From: Gammaproteobacteria bacterium
GTDB lineage: Bacteria; Pseudomonadota; Gammaproteobacteria; Pseudomonadales; Azotimanducaceae
Assembly: GCA_030425195.1 (NCBI GenBank)
Contig: JAUIAV010000002.1
Span: 124,001 to 188,000 of the forward strand
Reading direction: 5' to 3'
DNA: 64,000 bases
Below are positions 7,862 to 16,511 of the stretch, one piece after another. Under the pieces are notes generated by a model. That model was not told the DNA's origin, ran no database searches, and saw nothing but the letters and a program-made list of their open reading frames with translations. The translations under genes and the position numbers were made by a program. Positions within the stretch are counted from its first letter, which is position 1. Every line of letters starts with the position of its first letter.

Positions 7862-9982
7862 ATGTTCAGCAGTCAATCAACCTCTGAAGCTGTCCGCTTT
7901 CTGAAGATCTGTGCACTGACCCTGCTCGCCGCAGCCGTCGCCGGCTGCGGCGGGGGGGAGACCGCTTCCGAAACCGATGCGGCCGACGCTGCCGGTCGCG
8001 AGGAGCGGCAGGCCGCCATGCGCGCGCACATGCAGGCGCATTTCGACAGTTTTCATGCTCTGCCGCCTGCGGTCACAGAAGGCCTGGAGCGGGGCGAGAT
8101 CACCCAGGCCGAAGTGAACGAACGCATCGCGACGGGCGAGTTCGAGAAGTTCTTCCAGTTCAGAACCCCGGCGGACCTGCCGGAGGGACTGGTCTGGGAA
8201 GACGGCAGCGATCTGCCGGAAATCGGCAGCCCGGAGGCGAAGAAGGGCGGCACGCTGTACGGGAGCCTCGCCGACTTTCCGCGCACGCTGCGGCTGTTCG
8301 GACCGGATGCGAACGGCTCGTTCCGGCCCTGGATTCTCGACGACACCCGGATGTGGTTCGGACGCCGGCACCCGAACGACACGTCCATCGACGCGAACGG
8401 CAATTTCCGGTACCTGCCCGGGATCGCGAAAGCCTGGGCCATGGATCGTGAGAACCGGACCGTCTACGTGAAGATCGACCCCGAAGCCCGCTTCAGCGAC
8501 GGCGAACCCATCACATCCGACGATATGATGTTCAGCCTCTACTTCTGGCATCAGGATTTCATTCAGGCCCCCTGGTCGAACAACTTCTTCAAGCGGAACT
8601 TCACCAACATCACCCGCTACGACGACCACACGTTCAGCCTCACCCTGCCGGAAGCGAAGCCGAACATGATCGGTCGGGTCCTCGAGCTGGAGCCGCTGCC
8701 CGAGCATTTCTTCGCCGAGCTCGGCGAGGATTACGTGCAGCGCTACCAGTGGGAGTTCGTCCCCACCAGCGGCCCCTACGTTCTCGAGCCCGAGAACCTC
8801 AAAAAGGGGCGGTCCGTCACCCTGACCCGGAATCCCGACTGGTGGGCGAAGGACAAGAAGTTCTGGCGCTACCGCTACAACCCGGACCGTATTCATCTGA
8901 CGGTGATCCGGGACACGGCGAAGACGTTCGAAGCCTTCCGGAAGGGCGAGCTCAGCATGTTCGGTCTGGCACTGCCCGAGTACTTCTACGAGAAACTGCC
9001 GGCAACGGATCCTCTGGTCGCGGACGGATACGTCCATCGTGCCGTGTTCTACAACCAGATCCCCCGGCCTACCTACGGGCTCTGGATCAACAGCGACCGG
9101 CCGTATCTGAACAACCGGGACGTGCGTGTGGGCATCAACTATGCCAGCAACTGGGACAAGGTCATTGCCGAATACTTCCGCGGTGATTACCTGCGTATGC
9201 GCACCACGGCGGACGGATACGGGGAGTTCACCCATCCGACCCTGCGCGCCCGGCCCTTCGACGTCGAGCGGGCACTGGAGCATTTTGCGAAAGCCGGATT
9301 CACCGAGCGGGATACGGACGGCGTGCTCATGAACGCCGCCGGCGACCGTCTCTCTTTCACGCTCTCCACGGGCTACGAGAATCTGAAGGACACCCTCACC
9401 ATTCTGCGCGAAGAAGCGCTGAAGGCAGGACTCGAGTTCCGGCTGGAAGTGCTCGACGGGACGGCTTCCTGGAAAAAAGTGCAGGAGAAGCAGCACGACA
9501 TCCATTTCTCCGCGTTCAACGTGGGCCCGGAGATGTATCCGCGCTACTGGGAGACCTATCACTCGGTGAACGCCTACGATGTGCCCTGGCTGCCGGACGG
9601 GAGCCCGAATCCCGACCGGAAGCTGAAGGCTCAGACCAACAATCTTCAGTCCATTGCCAATCCTGAGCTCGACCGGCGGATCGAAGCCTATCGGGCCAGT
9701 GACGACGTGGACGAGATGAAGCGCCTGGCGTTCGAGATGGAGGAGATCCTCTACGAGGACGGCTCCTTCGTCCCGGGATTCGTGATTCCCTTCATGCGCG
9801 GCGCCTACTGGCGCTGGGTGAAGTTTCCCGAGGACTTCAACGTCAAGCTCGCGCGTTCGCTCGGCGAGTACTTCCTCTACTGGATCGAGGACGACGTCCG
9901 CGAGGAAACCATGAACAGCCGGCGCAGCGGCGAGACCTATCCGGCGGTCGATGCGGTGTACGACCAGTACAGGGAAGAATAG
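7862..9982 (+). CDS. yejA: Periplasmic oligopeptide-binding lipoprotein, YejA-like
   Basis: Family 5 extracellular solute-binding protein of 706 residues. It is made as a lipoprotein: LLAAAVAGC gives a lipobox with Cys near residue 29, so it should be anchored in a membrane rather than free in the periplasm. Residues 30-120 are an unusual extension, helical and acidic (EERQAAMRAHM), before the family core begins at KKGGTLYG. FSDGEPITSDDMMFSL and FVPTSGPYVL are family motifs. The ATG with GAGG six bases upstream is preferred to the TTG four codons earlier. It sits between the permease and ATPase genes of the same operon. Confidence 0.88.
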   Translation: MFSSQSTSEAVRFLKICALTLLAAAVAGCGGGETASETDAADAAGREERQAAMRAHMQAHFDSFHALPPAVTEGLERGEITQAEVNERIATGEFEKFFQFRTPADLPEGLVWEDGSDLPEIGSPEAKKGGTLYGSLADFPRTLRLFGPDANGSFRPWILDDTRMWFGRRHPNDTSIDANGNFRYLPGIAKAWAMDRENRTVYVKIDPEARFSDGEPITSDDMMFSLYFWHQDFIQAPWSNNFFKRNFTNITRYDDHTFSLTLPEAKPNMIGRVLELEPLPEHFFAELGEDYVQRYQWEFVPTSGPYVLEPENLKKGRSVTLTRNPDWWAKDKKFWRYRYNPDRIHLTVIRDTAKTFEAFRKGELSMFGLALPEYFYEKLPATDPLVADGYVHRAVFYNQIPRPTYGLWINSDRPYLNNRDVRVGINYASNWDKVIAEYFRGDYLRMRTTADGYGEFTHPTLRARPFDVERALEHFAKAGFTERDTDGVLMNAAGDRLSFTLSTGYENLKDTLTILREEALKAGLEFRLEVLDGTASWKKVQEKQHDIHFSAFNVGPEMYPRYWETYHSVNAYDVPWLPDGSPNPDRKLKAQTNNLQSIANPELDRRIEAYRASDDVDEMKRLAFEMEEILYEDGSFVPGFVIPFMRGAYWRWVKFPEDFNVKLARSLGEYFLYWIEDDVREETMNSRRSGETYPAVDAVYDQYREE

Positions 9983-9985
9983 GCC

Positions 9986-10969
9986 TTGAGCGACCCGCTA
10001 CTCACCGTGGAAGGTCTTGTCACCGCCTTCCAGACGGAAGAAGGCGAGATCCACGCCGTGGACGGCGTGAGCTTTACCGTGGGCCGCGGGCGCACGGTCG
10101 GGCTGGTCGGAGAATCCGGCTGCGGCAAGACGGTGACGGCACTTTCGATCATTCAGCTGCTGCCGCGCCCGGCGGCCAGTGTCCTCGCCGGTCGGATTCT
10201 CTTCGATGGTGAGGATCTGGTGTCGGCGTCACCCGAACGTCTGCACGAGGTGCGGGGTGACGGTATCGGAATGATCTTTCAGGAACCGATGACGGCTCTG
10301 AATCCCGTGCATCGGATCGGCCGCCAGATCACCGAGGCACTGAAGCTGCACCGGAACATGACGGATGCGGAGGCACTCGAGGCGGCCATCGGCATGCTGG
10401 ACAAGGTAGGCATTCCCAGCCCGGAGGTGCGTGTGAGCGAATACCCGCATCAGCTTTCCGGCGGTATGCGGCAGCGGGTGATGATCGCCATGGCGCTGAT
10501 CTGCGACCCGGCGCTGGTGATTGCGGACGAGCCGACCACGGCGCTGGACGTGACCATTCAGGCTCAGATCCTGGGGCTGCTGCAGGAGATGCAGGATCAG
10601 CTCGGAACCAGCATCATCATGATCACGCACGATCTCGGGGTGATCGCGGAGACCTGCGACGACGTGGTGGTCATGTACGCGGGCCGGGTCGCCGAGCAGG
10701 GAACGGTGGACGACGTTTTCAACCGGCCCCGCCACCCGTACACGCGTGGCCTGCTCGCATCGATTCCGCGTCTGACGACGCCCCGCAAGAGCCGTCTGGC
10801 CACCATCGAAGGCATGGTACCGGCGCTGACCGACATGCCGGCCGGATGCCGGTTCAACAACCGCTGTCCACATGCGGACGCACACTGTGTGGCCGACTAC
10901 CCGGACATCACGGATGCGGGAGACGGTCATCAGGTGGCCTGTCACTACTGGCGGGAGATTGCAGGCTGA
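9986..10969 (+). CDS. Oligopeptide ABC transporter ATP-binding protein (OppD/DppD-type)
   Basis: Cytoplasmic ATPase of 327 residues using a TTG start. Walker A GESGCGKT is near residue 40, the signature reads LSGGMRQR, and Walker B is [11 protein letters not shown]. The C-terminal Cys-rich [11 protein letters not shown] segment is the oligo/dipeptide ATPase domain, which can carry an Fe-S cluster. In E. coli the two Yej ATPase domains are fused in YejF; here they are two adjacent genes. The stop overlaps the next ATG (TGATG). Confidence 0.9.
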   Translation: MSDPLLTVEGLVTAFQTEEGEIHAVDGVSFTVGRGRTVGLVGESGCGKTVTALSIIQLLPRPAASVLAGRILFDGEDLVSASPERLHEVRGDGIGMIFQEPMTALNPVHRIGRQITEALKLHRNMTDAEALEAAIGMLDKVGIPSPEVRVSEYPHQLSGGMRQRVMIAMALICDPALVIADEPTTALDVTIQAQILGLLQEMQDQLGTSIIMITHDLGVIAETCDDVVVMYAGRVAEQGTVDDVFNRPRHPYTRGLLASIPRLTTPRKSRLATIEGMVPALTDMPAGCRFNNRCPHADAHCVADYPDITDAGDGHQVACHYWREIAG

Positions 10970-11952
10970 TGTCCGGGAACCTGCTCGAAGTCAGGGACCT
11001 GAAGGTCCACTTTCCCGTCAAAGGTGGCGTTCTGCTTCGCGCAAAAGGCGCCAACAGGGCGGTGGACGGTGTGTCTCTGCATATCGGCCGCGGCGAGACC
11101 CTGGGCCTGGTAGGCGAATCCGGATGCGGTAAGTCGACGCTCGGCAAGGCGGTGGTACGTCTGCTCAAGCCCACGGCCGGTCAGATCCTGTTCGATGACA
11201 TCGACCTCACGGATCTCTCACGCCGGGAGATGAAGCCCGTACGGCGGGATGTGCAGATGATCTTCCAGGATCCCGCGGAAAGTCTGAACAGCCGCCTCAC
11301 CGTGGGCAGTCTGATCTCCGAGGCCTTTGAGATTCATGGCATCGGCGACCCTGTCTGGCGTCGGGAACGGGTAGCCCGGCTGCTGGCGCAGGTAGGACTG
11401 CCGGCATCGGCCGCGGACCGGTTCCCGTTCGAGTTCTCCGGCGGGCAGCGGCAGCGGATCGGCATCGCCCGGGCCATCGCTCTGGAGCCGAAGCTCGTGA
11501 TCTGCGATGAGCCGGTCTCTGCGCTGGATGTCTCCATCCAGAGCCAGATCCTGAATCTGCTGCTGGATCTGCAGGAGGAGATGGGCCTGTCCTATCTTTT
11601 CATCGCACACGATCTGGCGGTGGTGAAACACATCAGCGACCGCATCGCCATCATGTACCTGGGGCAGATCATGGAGACGGGCGGGGCGGACGAGATCTAC
11701 GAAACGCCAAGGCATCCCTACACCCGCGCCCTCATCGCGGCCATTCCCGAACCGGATCCCACCCGGCGCGGCCGGCCTAAGGTGGTGCTGGAAGGCGACG
11801 TGCCCAGCCCCATTCATCCGCCATCGGGCTGTGTCTTCCATACCCGCTGTTCATATGCTGAAGAACGCTGCCGGATCGAGAAGCCCGTGCTCCGGGATCT
11901 GATTGCGACCGACGGCGGCAGCCGACAGGTGGCCTGCCACTTCGACCTCTGA
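10969..11952 (+). CDS. Oligopeptide ABC transporter ATP-binding protein (OppF/DppF-type)
   Basis: Partner ATPase of 327 residues. It has Walker A GESGCGKS, the Q-loop MIFQDP, the signature FSGGQRQR, Walker [13 protein letters not shown], the switch His in FIAHDLAVV, and the same C-terminal oligopeptide domain with [14 protein letters not shown]. The true start is the ATG overlapping the preceding TGA, 41 codons inside the track ORF. It forms the ABC dimer with the preceding gene product. It is the last importer gene; the pyrophosphatase-like gene follows after 49 bases without a visible terminator. Confidence 0.9.
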   Translation: MSGNLLEVRDLKVHFPVKGGVLLRAKGANRAVDGVSLHIGRGETLGLVGESGCGKSTLGKAVVRLLKPTAGQILFDDIDLTDLSRREMKPVRRDVQMIFQDPAESLNSRLTVGSLISEAFEIHGIGDPVWRRERVARLLAQVGLPASAADRFPFEFSGGQRQRIGIARAIALEPKLVICDEPVSALDVSIQSQILNLLLDLQEEMGLSYLFIAHDLAVVKHISDRIAIMYLGQIMETGGADEIYETPRHPYTRALIAAIPEPDPTRRGRPKVVLEGDVPSPIHPPSGCVFHTRCSYAEERCRIEKPVLRDLIATDGGSRQVACHFDL

Positions 11953-12001
11953 CACCCGCGGTGGCAGAATGGCGGTCAGGCGCGGAGGAGGAGTTCGCCT
12001 C

Positions 12002-12610
12002 ATGATCGACAAAGCACAATCAGTGGCGCTGGCACCGAAACGACTGTCTCACCCCTGGCACGGGATCAATCCCGAAGCTCAGGAGGGCAGGCTGATCGCG
12101 TACGTGGAGAATACCCGTCATGATCAGATGAAACTCGAGGTGGATCTGCACACCGGCTATCTGAAGGTCGACTATCCGCTGCAGACGTCCGCACTCCCAC
12201 CCTTCGCGTACGGCTTCATTCCCAGAACGCTCTGCGGGCGCAGGCTGGCGGGCCTGAGTTCCAGCGCCCGGGGCGATCAGGCTCCGCTGGACATCTTCGT
12301 GGTCAGCGAGCACCCGATCCCCATGGCCGGCGTGCTGGTGGAAGTGCGCGTGGTTGGCGGCATCGGTGTGGAGGATTCGTCCTGCGTCGACGACAAGCTC
12401 ATCGGTCTGCTGCATCGGGACCCTTCGTTTGCCGGCCACGAGGACATCGACGACCTGCCGATCAGCATCGTGGAGCGCATATCGCATTTTCTGCAGCAAA
12501 CGGCGCTGGACGGCTCCACCCAGATCGGCATGCCGTTCGGCGCTAAGCGTGCGGGCGAAGTCCTCACGGCGGCTTTTGCCGACTACAAGGCCCGCTACGA
12601 GCAGGGCTGA
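12002..12610 (+). CDS. Inorganic-pyrophosphatase-fold protein with altered active site
   Basis: A 202-residue protein aligning by eye with family I soluble pyrophosphatases: MKLEVDLHTG, AYGFIPRTLC, LDIFVV and VDDKLIG. Strong GGAGGAGG site before ATG. Against E. coli PPase, the Lys/Glu pair at 29/31 and Asp 65, 70, 97 and 102 are kept. Asp67 (general base) appears as Ala in GDQAPLD, Arg43 as Tyr, and the Tyr141-Lys142 pair as Thr-Ala. About 10 residues are inserted before the Asp65 motif. It may be a weak or repurposed phosphohydrolase rather than the housekeeping enzyme. The family is clear; activity is doubtful. Confidence 0.75.
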   Translation: MIDKAQSVALAPKRLSHPWHGINPEAQEGRLIAYVENTRHDQMKLEVDLHTGYLKVDYPLQTSALPPFAYGFIPRTLCGRRLAGLSSSARGDQAPLDIFVVSEHPIPMAGVLVEVRVVGGIGVEDSSCVDDKLIGLLHRDPSFAGHEDIDDLPISIVERISHFLQQTALDGSTQIGMPFGAKRAGEVLTAAFADYKARYEQG

Positions 12611-12620
12611 CGGAACCGGC

Positions 12621-13847
12621 TCAGGCGGCCCTCGACTCCGCATCCGGTGTGAGGGCGGTGGCCCGCAGAAACAGGACCAGCGACAGCAGAGTCAGAACGG
12701 CGGCAGCCAGCCAGGGTGCACCAGGGAAATAGATGGGCGCGGTTGAGCCGGTGAAGGCGGCAAACAGCAGGGTCATGAAGGGGGGGCTGACGATGGAAGT
12801 CAGGCTCGACATGCTGCCGAGGCCGCCCTGCAGCTCGCCCTGTTCCGAGTCCGGGACCTGAACCGACATGATTCCCTGCATGGCCGGGGAAATGAATCCC
12901 TGAAGCGCGCCAAGGACGAGGAAGGGATAAATCATCCAGCCCTGGGTCACGAATGCATAGCCCAGAAAGGAGCCGATGCAGCAGGCGAAACCGATCATTC
13001 CGGCCCGCCTCGGGCCCAGTCTGGGCAGGACGATGCGCAGCAGGACGGCCTGGACCAGGACCATGAGGACGCCCACCACACCCAGTGAGTAGCCGATCTC
13101 CTTCGGCGACCAGTCGAAGCGCTCGATGGCAAAGAAGCTCCAGACGGCAGGCAGCGCGTGATGGCCGAGCTGGAAAAGCACATAGGCGCCGATCAGACCG
13201 AACACCACCGGATAGCGCTTCAGCGCGGTGAGCGCGCCGACGGGGTTGGCCCGGCCGAGCTCGAACGGGCGCCGCTTTTCCTTTGCCAGGGATTCCGGCA
13301 GCACCAGGAGGCCGTAGAGAAAGTTGGTGAAGGAGAGCGCGGCGGCGGCCAGAAATGGCATGCGGGTGCCGAACTCGCCGAGAAAGCCGCCGATCACCGG
13401 GCCGAGCACGAAACCCATGCCGAAAGCCGCGCCGATCAGGCCGAAGTTCTGAGCCCGCTTGTCCGGTTCGCTCACGTCGGCGATGTAGGCATTGCAGGTG
13501 GAGAAGGTGGAGGCGGCGGCACCGGCAATGATCCGGCCGATCAGCAGCCAGGCGAAAGTGGGTGCCCACCACATGATGAGATAGTCCACGCAGAGCACGG
13601 CCAGAGAGAGGAGAAGCACGGGCCGGCGTCCGAACCGGTCGGACAGGTTGCCGATCACCGGGGCCAGGAAGAACTGCATGGCCGCATAGGCGAACATGAG
13701 CAGGCCGCCGTAGCGGGCGGCGGACGAGATCCCCTCTCCGGTCACCTCCATGAGCAGCTGCGGCAGCACGGGCATGATGATGCCGAAACCGATGGAGTCG
13801 AGCAGGGCGGTGACGAAGATGAACGCCAGTGCGTACGCAGGCCTCAC
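12621..13847 (-). CDS. TetA-like MFS efflux transporter
   Basis: Twelve-helix drug:H+ antiporter of about 408 residues. It has the DHA1 features [15 protein letters not shown] in helix 1 (as in TetA), [14 protein letters not shown] in loop 2-3, and [12 protein letters not shown], the motif-C region of antiporters, in helix 5. The GTG start preceded by AAAGGA is chosen; the track start 14 codons upstream is also GTG but adds an unlikely polar prefix. Substrate is unknown; homology to tetracycline pumps does not by itself mean resistance. It is divergent from the MpaB-type gene. Confidence 0.85.
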   Translation of the reverse strand: MRPAYALAFIFVTALLDSIGFGIIMPVLPQLLMEVTGEGISSAARYGGLLMFAYAAMQFFLAPVIGNLSDRFGRRPVLLLSLAVLCVDYLIMWWAPTFAWLLIGRIIAGAAASTFSTCNAYIADVSEPDKRAQNFGLIGAAFGMGFVLGPVIGGFLGEFGTRMPFLAAAALSFTNFLYGLLVLPESLAKEKRRPFELGRANPVGALTALKRYPVVFGLIGAYVLFQLGHHALPAVWSFFAIERFDWSPKEIGYSLGVVGVLMVLVQAVLLRIVLPRLGPRRAGMIGFACCIGSFLGYAFVTQGWMIYPFLVLGALQGFISPAMQGIMSVQVPDSEQGELQGGLGSMSSLTSIVSPPFMTLLFAAFTGSTAPIYFPGAPWLAAAVLTLLSLVLFLRATALTPDAESRAA

Positions 13848-13977
13848 CGGTGAGTTCCTTTCACGATGGTCTCCTCTCTCGGCCGCCACTCTAGCATCCG
13901 CGGTGCCCGTGTTCCCTTACAGGATTTCTGATAGCGTTGGAAAGGCGTCGGGGGACGTTGCTGAAGGGAGTATGCGC

Positions 13978-14829
13978 ATGGGCGCTGAACGGTCTGATTT
14001 TGCTGTAGACGGCATGCTGGTAGACCCGGCCGGCGTCTACTGGCGCGTGAACCGGGAGTCGTTTCTGCTGCTCGGCGGTGGTGCTGCGCTGCTGCTGCAG
14101 CTGGCTCATCCACTGGTGGCGGCCGGTGTTTCCGACCACAGCGGCTTCCGGGAAGAGCCCGTCCGGCGTCTGTACCGGACCATCCGGACCATGCAGGACA
14201 TCATCTACGAAAACCGGACCACGGCCCTGGAAGCGTCCCGGCGGGTCAAGCGCGTGCATGCGGCGGTGAAAGGAACGCTCAGGGAGGCGACGCCGGTATT
14301 TCCTGCCGGAACACCTTATCGTGCCAGCGACCCTGACCTGCTTCTGTGGGTCTACACGACGCTGCTCGCGACCGCGCTGACCACCTACGAGGAGTTCCTC
14401 CCGCCACTGAACACACGGGAACAGGAGCAGTTCTACCAGGAATCCAAGGCGGTCGCCCGGGTGCTGGGTCTGAAAGAGAGCGAGCTGCCGCCGAACTTCA
14501 CGGCGTTCCAGAACTACTTCAACGACATGATCAGCGGACCGATACTCTCGTTGACACCGACCGCAAGGGCACTGGCTGAAAACGTGATCCATCCCCCCAT
14601 CTCCTGGTTCCCTCGGGTAGCCGGAGATGCGCTGTCGGTGGCCACGGCGGCGCTGCTCCCGGGACAGATCCGGGACCTCTACGGCCTGCGCTGGGGACCC
14701 AGACGGCGTTTCGCCTGGCGGTTGCTGCGCCGGTCTCTGAAAGAAACGCTCCCGTTCATGCCTAACGTGGTGCGGGCCGGCCGGCACGCGCGGCGGGGTG
14801 AACGCCGGGCCCGGATGGCGGTGGCCTGA
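13978..14829 (+). CDS. MpaB-type oxygenase family protein (DUF2236)
   Basis: A 283-residue member of the family that includes fungal MpaB and rubber oxygenase Lcp, in which b-type haem is bound between helices. GGGAALLLQLAHPLVAAGV is the family's opening motif and its His is the likely haem ligand. TMQDIIY and the TYEEFLPPL region are also typical. The second ATG is chosen because GGGAG sits 8 bases upstream; the ATG two codons earlier is too close to it. It forms a tight run with the methyltransferase (3-base gap) and the second exonuclease III. Substrate is unknown. Confidence 0.8.
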   Translation: MGAERSDFAVDGMLVDPAGVYWRVNRESFLLLGGGAALLLQLAHPLVAAGVSDHSGFREEPVRRLYRTIRTMQDIIYENRTTALEASRRVKRVHAAVKGTLREATPVFPAGTPYRASDPDLLLWVYTTLLATALTTYEEFLPPLNTREQEQFYQESKAVARVLGLKESELPPNFTAFQNYFNDMISGPILSLTPTARALAENVIHPPISWFPRVAGDALSVATAALLPGQIRDLYGLRWGPRRRFAWRLLRRSLKETLPFMPNVVRAGRHARRGERRARMAVA

Positions 14830-14832
14830 CGG

Positions 14833-15606
14833 ATGTCGGGGACGGACGCGGAGGCGCTTGCGCGACGGGTCATGTTCCTCGTCCACCGGGATCTGCCGCG
14901 GGAAGGCCCGGGCAACCGGGAAAGCACGGCCCGGGCGCTGGCGATGGTGCCGGAAATCCCGGCGGCCGCAGAGGTTCTGGACATCGGCTGTGGACCGGGC
15001 AGGCAGACCCTCGATCTGGCCGCGCTGCTGCCTCGGGCGCGGGTGCTGGGCGTGGATGCCCATGCGGGCTTCGTCGAGGACGGGGTCCGCCGGGCGGCTC
15101 GCGCAGGTGTGTCGGACCGGGTCCGTTTCGCCGTCGGTGACATGCGGGCGCTGGACGTCGAGCCTGGCACCTTCGATCTGCTCTGGTGCGAGGGGGCCGC
15201 TTACATCATGGGTGTCGAGGCCGCGCTGGCGGCCTGGCGGCCTCTGCTCAAGGTTGGAGGCTGCCTGGCGTTCACGGACGCAGTCTGGCTGACGGACTCG
15301 GCGCCGCAGACCTTGAGGACATGGTGGCAGTCTGAGTATCCCGGTATGCGCACGCTCGAGAGCGGCCCTGTCCGGGTGACCGATGCGGGCTATGCGCTCT
15401 GCGGTCAGTTCGTGCTGCCGGAGGCCGCGTGGTGGGACGATTACTACAAGCCCATGGAGTCCCGCCTGGCGAGCCTCCGGGTGGAGATGGAAAGCGAGCC
15501 CGCAGCGCTCGCCGCGCTGGCCGAGCATCAGCGGGAGATCGACTACTACCGGCGCTGGTCGGATCACTACGGCTACCAGTTCGTCGTGGCACGCAGGATC
15601 GTCTGA
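14833..15606 (+). CDS. Class I SAM-dependent methyltransferase
   Basis: A 257-residue Rossmann-fold methyltransferase. Motif I VLDIGCGPGRQT is near residues 49-60, followed by the acidic VLGVDAHAGF, FAVGDMRAL, and the post-III segment FDLLWCEGAAYIMG. The C-terminal half is Trp/Tyr-rich (WWDDYYKPM, YYRRWSDHYGY), as in small-molecule methyltransferases of the UbiE/CcbJ type. It is 3 bases downstream of the MpaB-type gene and 1 base from the exonuclease gene, so all three are probably one transcript. The acceptor substrate is not predictable. Confidence 0.85.
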   Translation: MSGTDAEALARRVMFLVHRDLPREGPGNRESTARALAMVPEIPAAAEVLDIGCGPGRQTLDLAALLPRARVLGVDAHAGFVEDGVRRAARAGVSDRVRFAVGDMRALDVEPGTFDLLWCEGAAYIMGVEAALAAWRPLLKVGGCLAFTDAVWLTDSAPQTLRTWWQSEYPGMRTLESGPVRVTDAGYALCGQFVLPEAAWWDDYYKPMESRLASLRVEMESEPAALAALAEHQREIDYYRRWSDHYGYQFVVARRIV

Positions 15607-15607
15607 G

Positions 15608-16384
15608 GTGCGGATCGTCAGCTGGAACGTGAACGGTCTGCGGGCCTGCGCGAAAAAAGGTTTCCTCGACGTGCTCGAAGCCAGCGGTGCGGACCTGATG
15701 CTGCTGCAGGAGGTGCGGGCGACCGTGGAACAGCTGCCGGACGCCGTACGCGCGCCCACGGGCTGGCACGCCGCGTTCGCGCCTGCCGAACGTCCCGGCT
15801 ACAGCGGTGTGGCCATCTACAGCAGGAGACCGCCCGATCGGGTGGCAACCAGCCTGGGTGAGGCCCGGTTCGACGTCGAAGGCCGGTTCATGACCGCGCA
15901 CTTCGGTCGCATGACCGTCGCCAGTGTCTATTTCCCCAAAGGCAGCGGCCGGGAGCGGGACAATTCCCGGGTGCCCTACAAGCTCGACTTCTATCGGGCC
16001 GTGTACGATCGGGTGCAGCGGCTGCGCAAGCGGGGGCCCGTGTACGTCGCCGGTGACTACAACACCGCGGTGGAGGCCATTGATCTGGCGAGGCCGAAGA
16101 CGAACACGAAATCCAGCGGCTTCCTGCCGGAAGAGCGGGAGGAGATGCGGCGCTGGTTCCGGGCCGGCTGGGTGGACGTGTTCCGCCGTCAGCATCCGGA
16201 TGAGCCCGGCCACTACACCTGGTGGCGGCAGTTCGGCGGTGCGCGGGAGAACAACGTGGGCTGGCGCATCGACTACGTGCTGGCGTCGCCTGGTGCCGCA
16301 AAGAAGGTGCAGGACGCGTTCATCTGGCCGGACGTCCCCGGTTCCGATCACTGTCCGGTCGGTGTGGATGTGGTGCTCGACTGA
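15608..16384 (+). CDS. Exodeoxyribonuclease III, second paralogue (ExoA-type)
   Basis: A 258-residue AP endonuclease with GTG start right after the methyltransferase stop. Motifs are SWNVNGLRACAKKG, LLQEVR, YFPKGSGRERDNSR, GDYNTAVEAIDLARPK (the ExoA-type version of the catalytic Asp/Asn site), WWRQFGGAREN and C-terminal GSDHCPVG. It differs clearly from the xthA copy at 4.1 kb, which has GDFNIV, so this is an ancient paralogue pair, not a recent duplication. Role: base-excision repair. The product is cytoplasmic. Confidence 0.9.
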   Translation: MRIVSWNVNGLRACAKKGFLDVLEASGADLMLLQEVRATVEQLPDAVRAPTGWHAAFAPAERPGYSGVAIYSRRPPDRVATSLGEARFDVEGRFMTAHFGRMTVASVYFPKGSGRERDNSRVPYKLDFYRAVYDRVQRLRKRGPVYVAGDYNTAVEAIDLARPKTNTKSSGFLPEEREEMRRWFRAGWVDVFRRQHPDEPGHYTWWRQFGGARENNVGWRIDYVLASPGAAKKVQDAFIWPDVPGSDHCPVGVDVVLD

Positions 16385-16392
16385 ACGCTACA

Positions 16393-16485
16393 ATGGGCAT
16401 CAAGACGCCCGCCGGGGGCGCGAAGGCGAGGCCGATTCGACCCCGAGTCGATAATGACGATGATGCACGACTGATCCGTTTCTGA
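16393..16485 (+). CDS. Short ORF upstream of the ABC-F gene, possible leader peptide
   Basis: A 30-codon ATG-to-TGA frame lying between the exonuclease III and ABC-F genes and ending 26 bases before the ABC-F start. It encodes a basic stretch (KARPIRPRV), an Asp cluster and a basic end (ARLIRF), with three CGA codons. No clear ribosome site precedes it. Resistance-type ABC-F genes are often controlled by ribosome stalling on such leaders, which is the only reason to list it. It could equally be chance. Confidence 0.25.
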   Translation: MGIKTPAGGAKARPIRPRVDNDDDARLIRF

Positions 16486-16511
16486 CCCTCAACCGGTTTG
16501 ACGGAGGACGT

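Noticed and set aside
7877-9562. 561-aa minus-strand ORF
   Set aside because: Exact antisense shadow of the binding-protein gene, rich in Arg/Val/Glu/His, with no domain; caused by high GC and rare stops.
13891-15759. 622-aa minus-strand ORF
   Set aside because: Antisense to the MpaB-type and methyltransferase genes, both with clear motifs.
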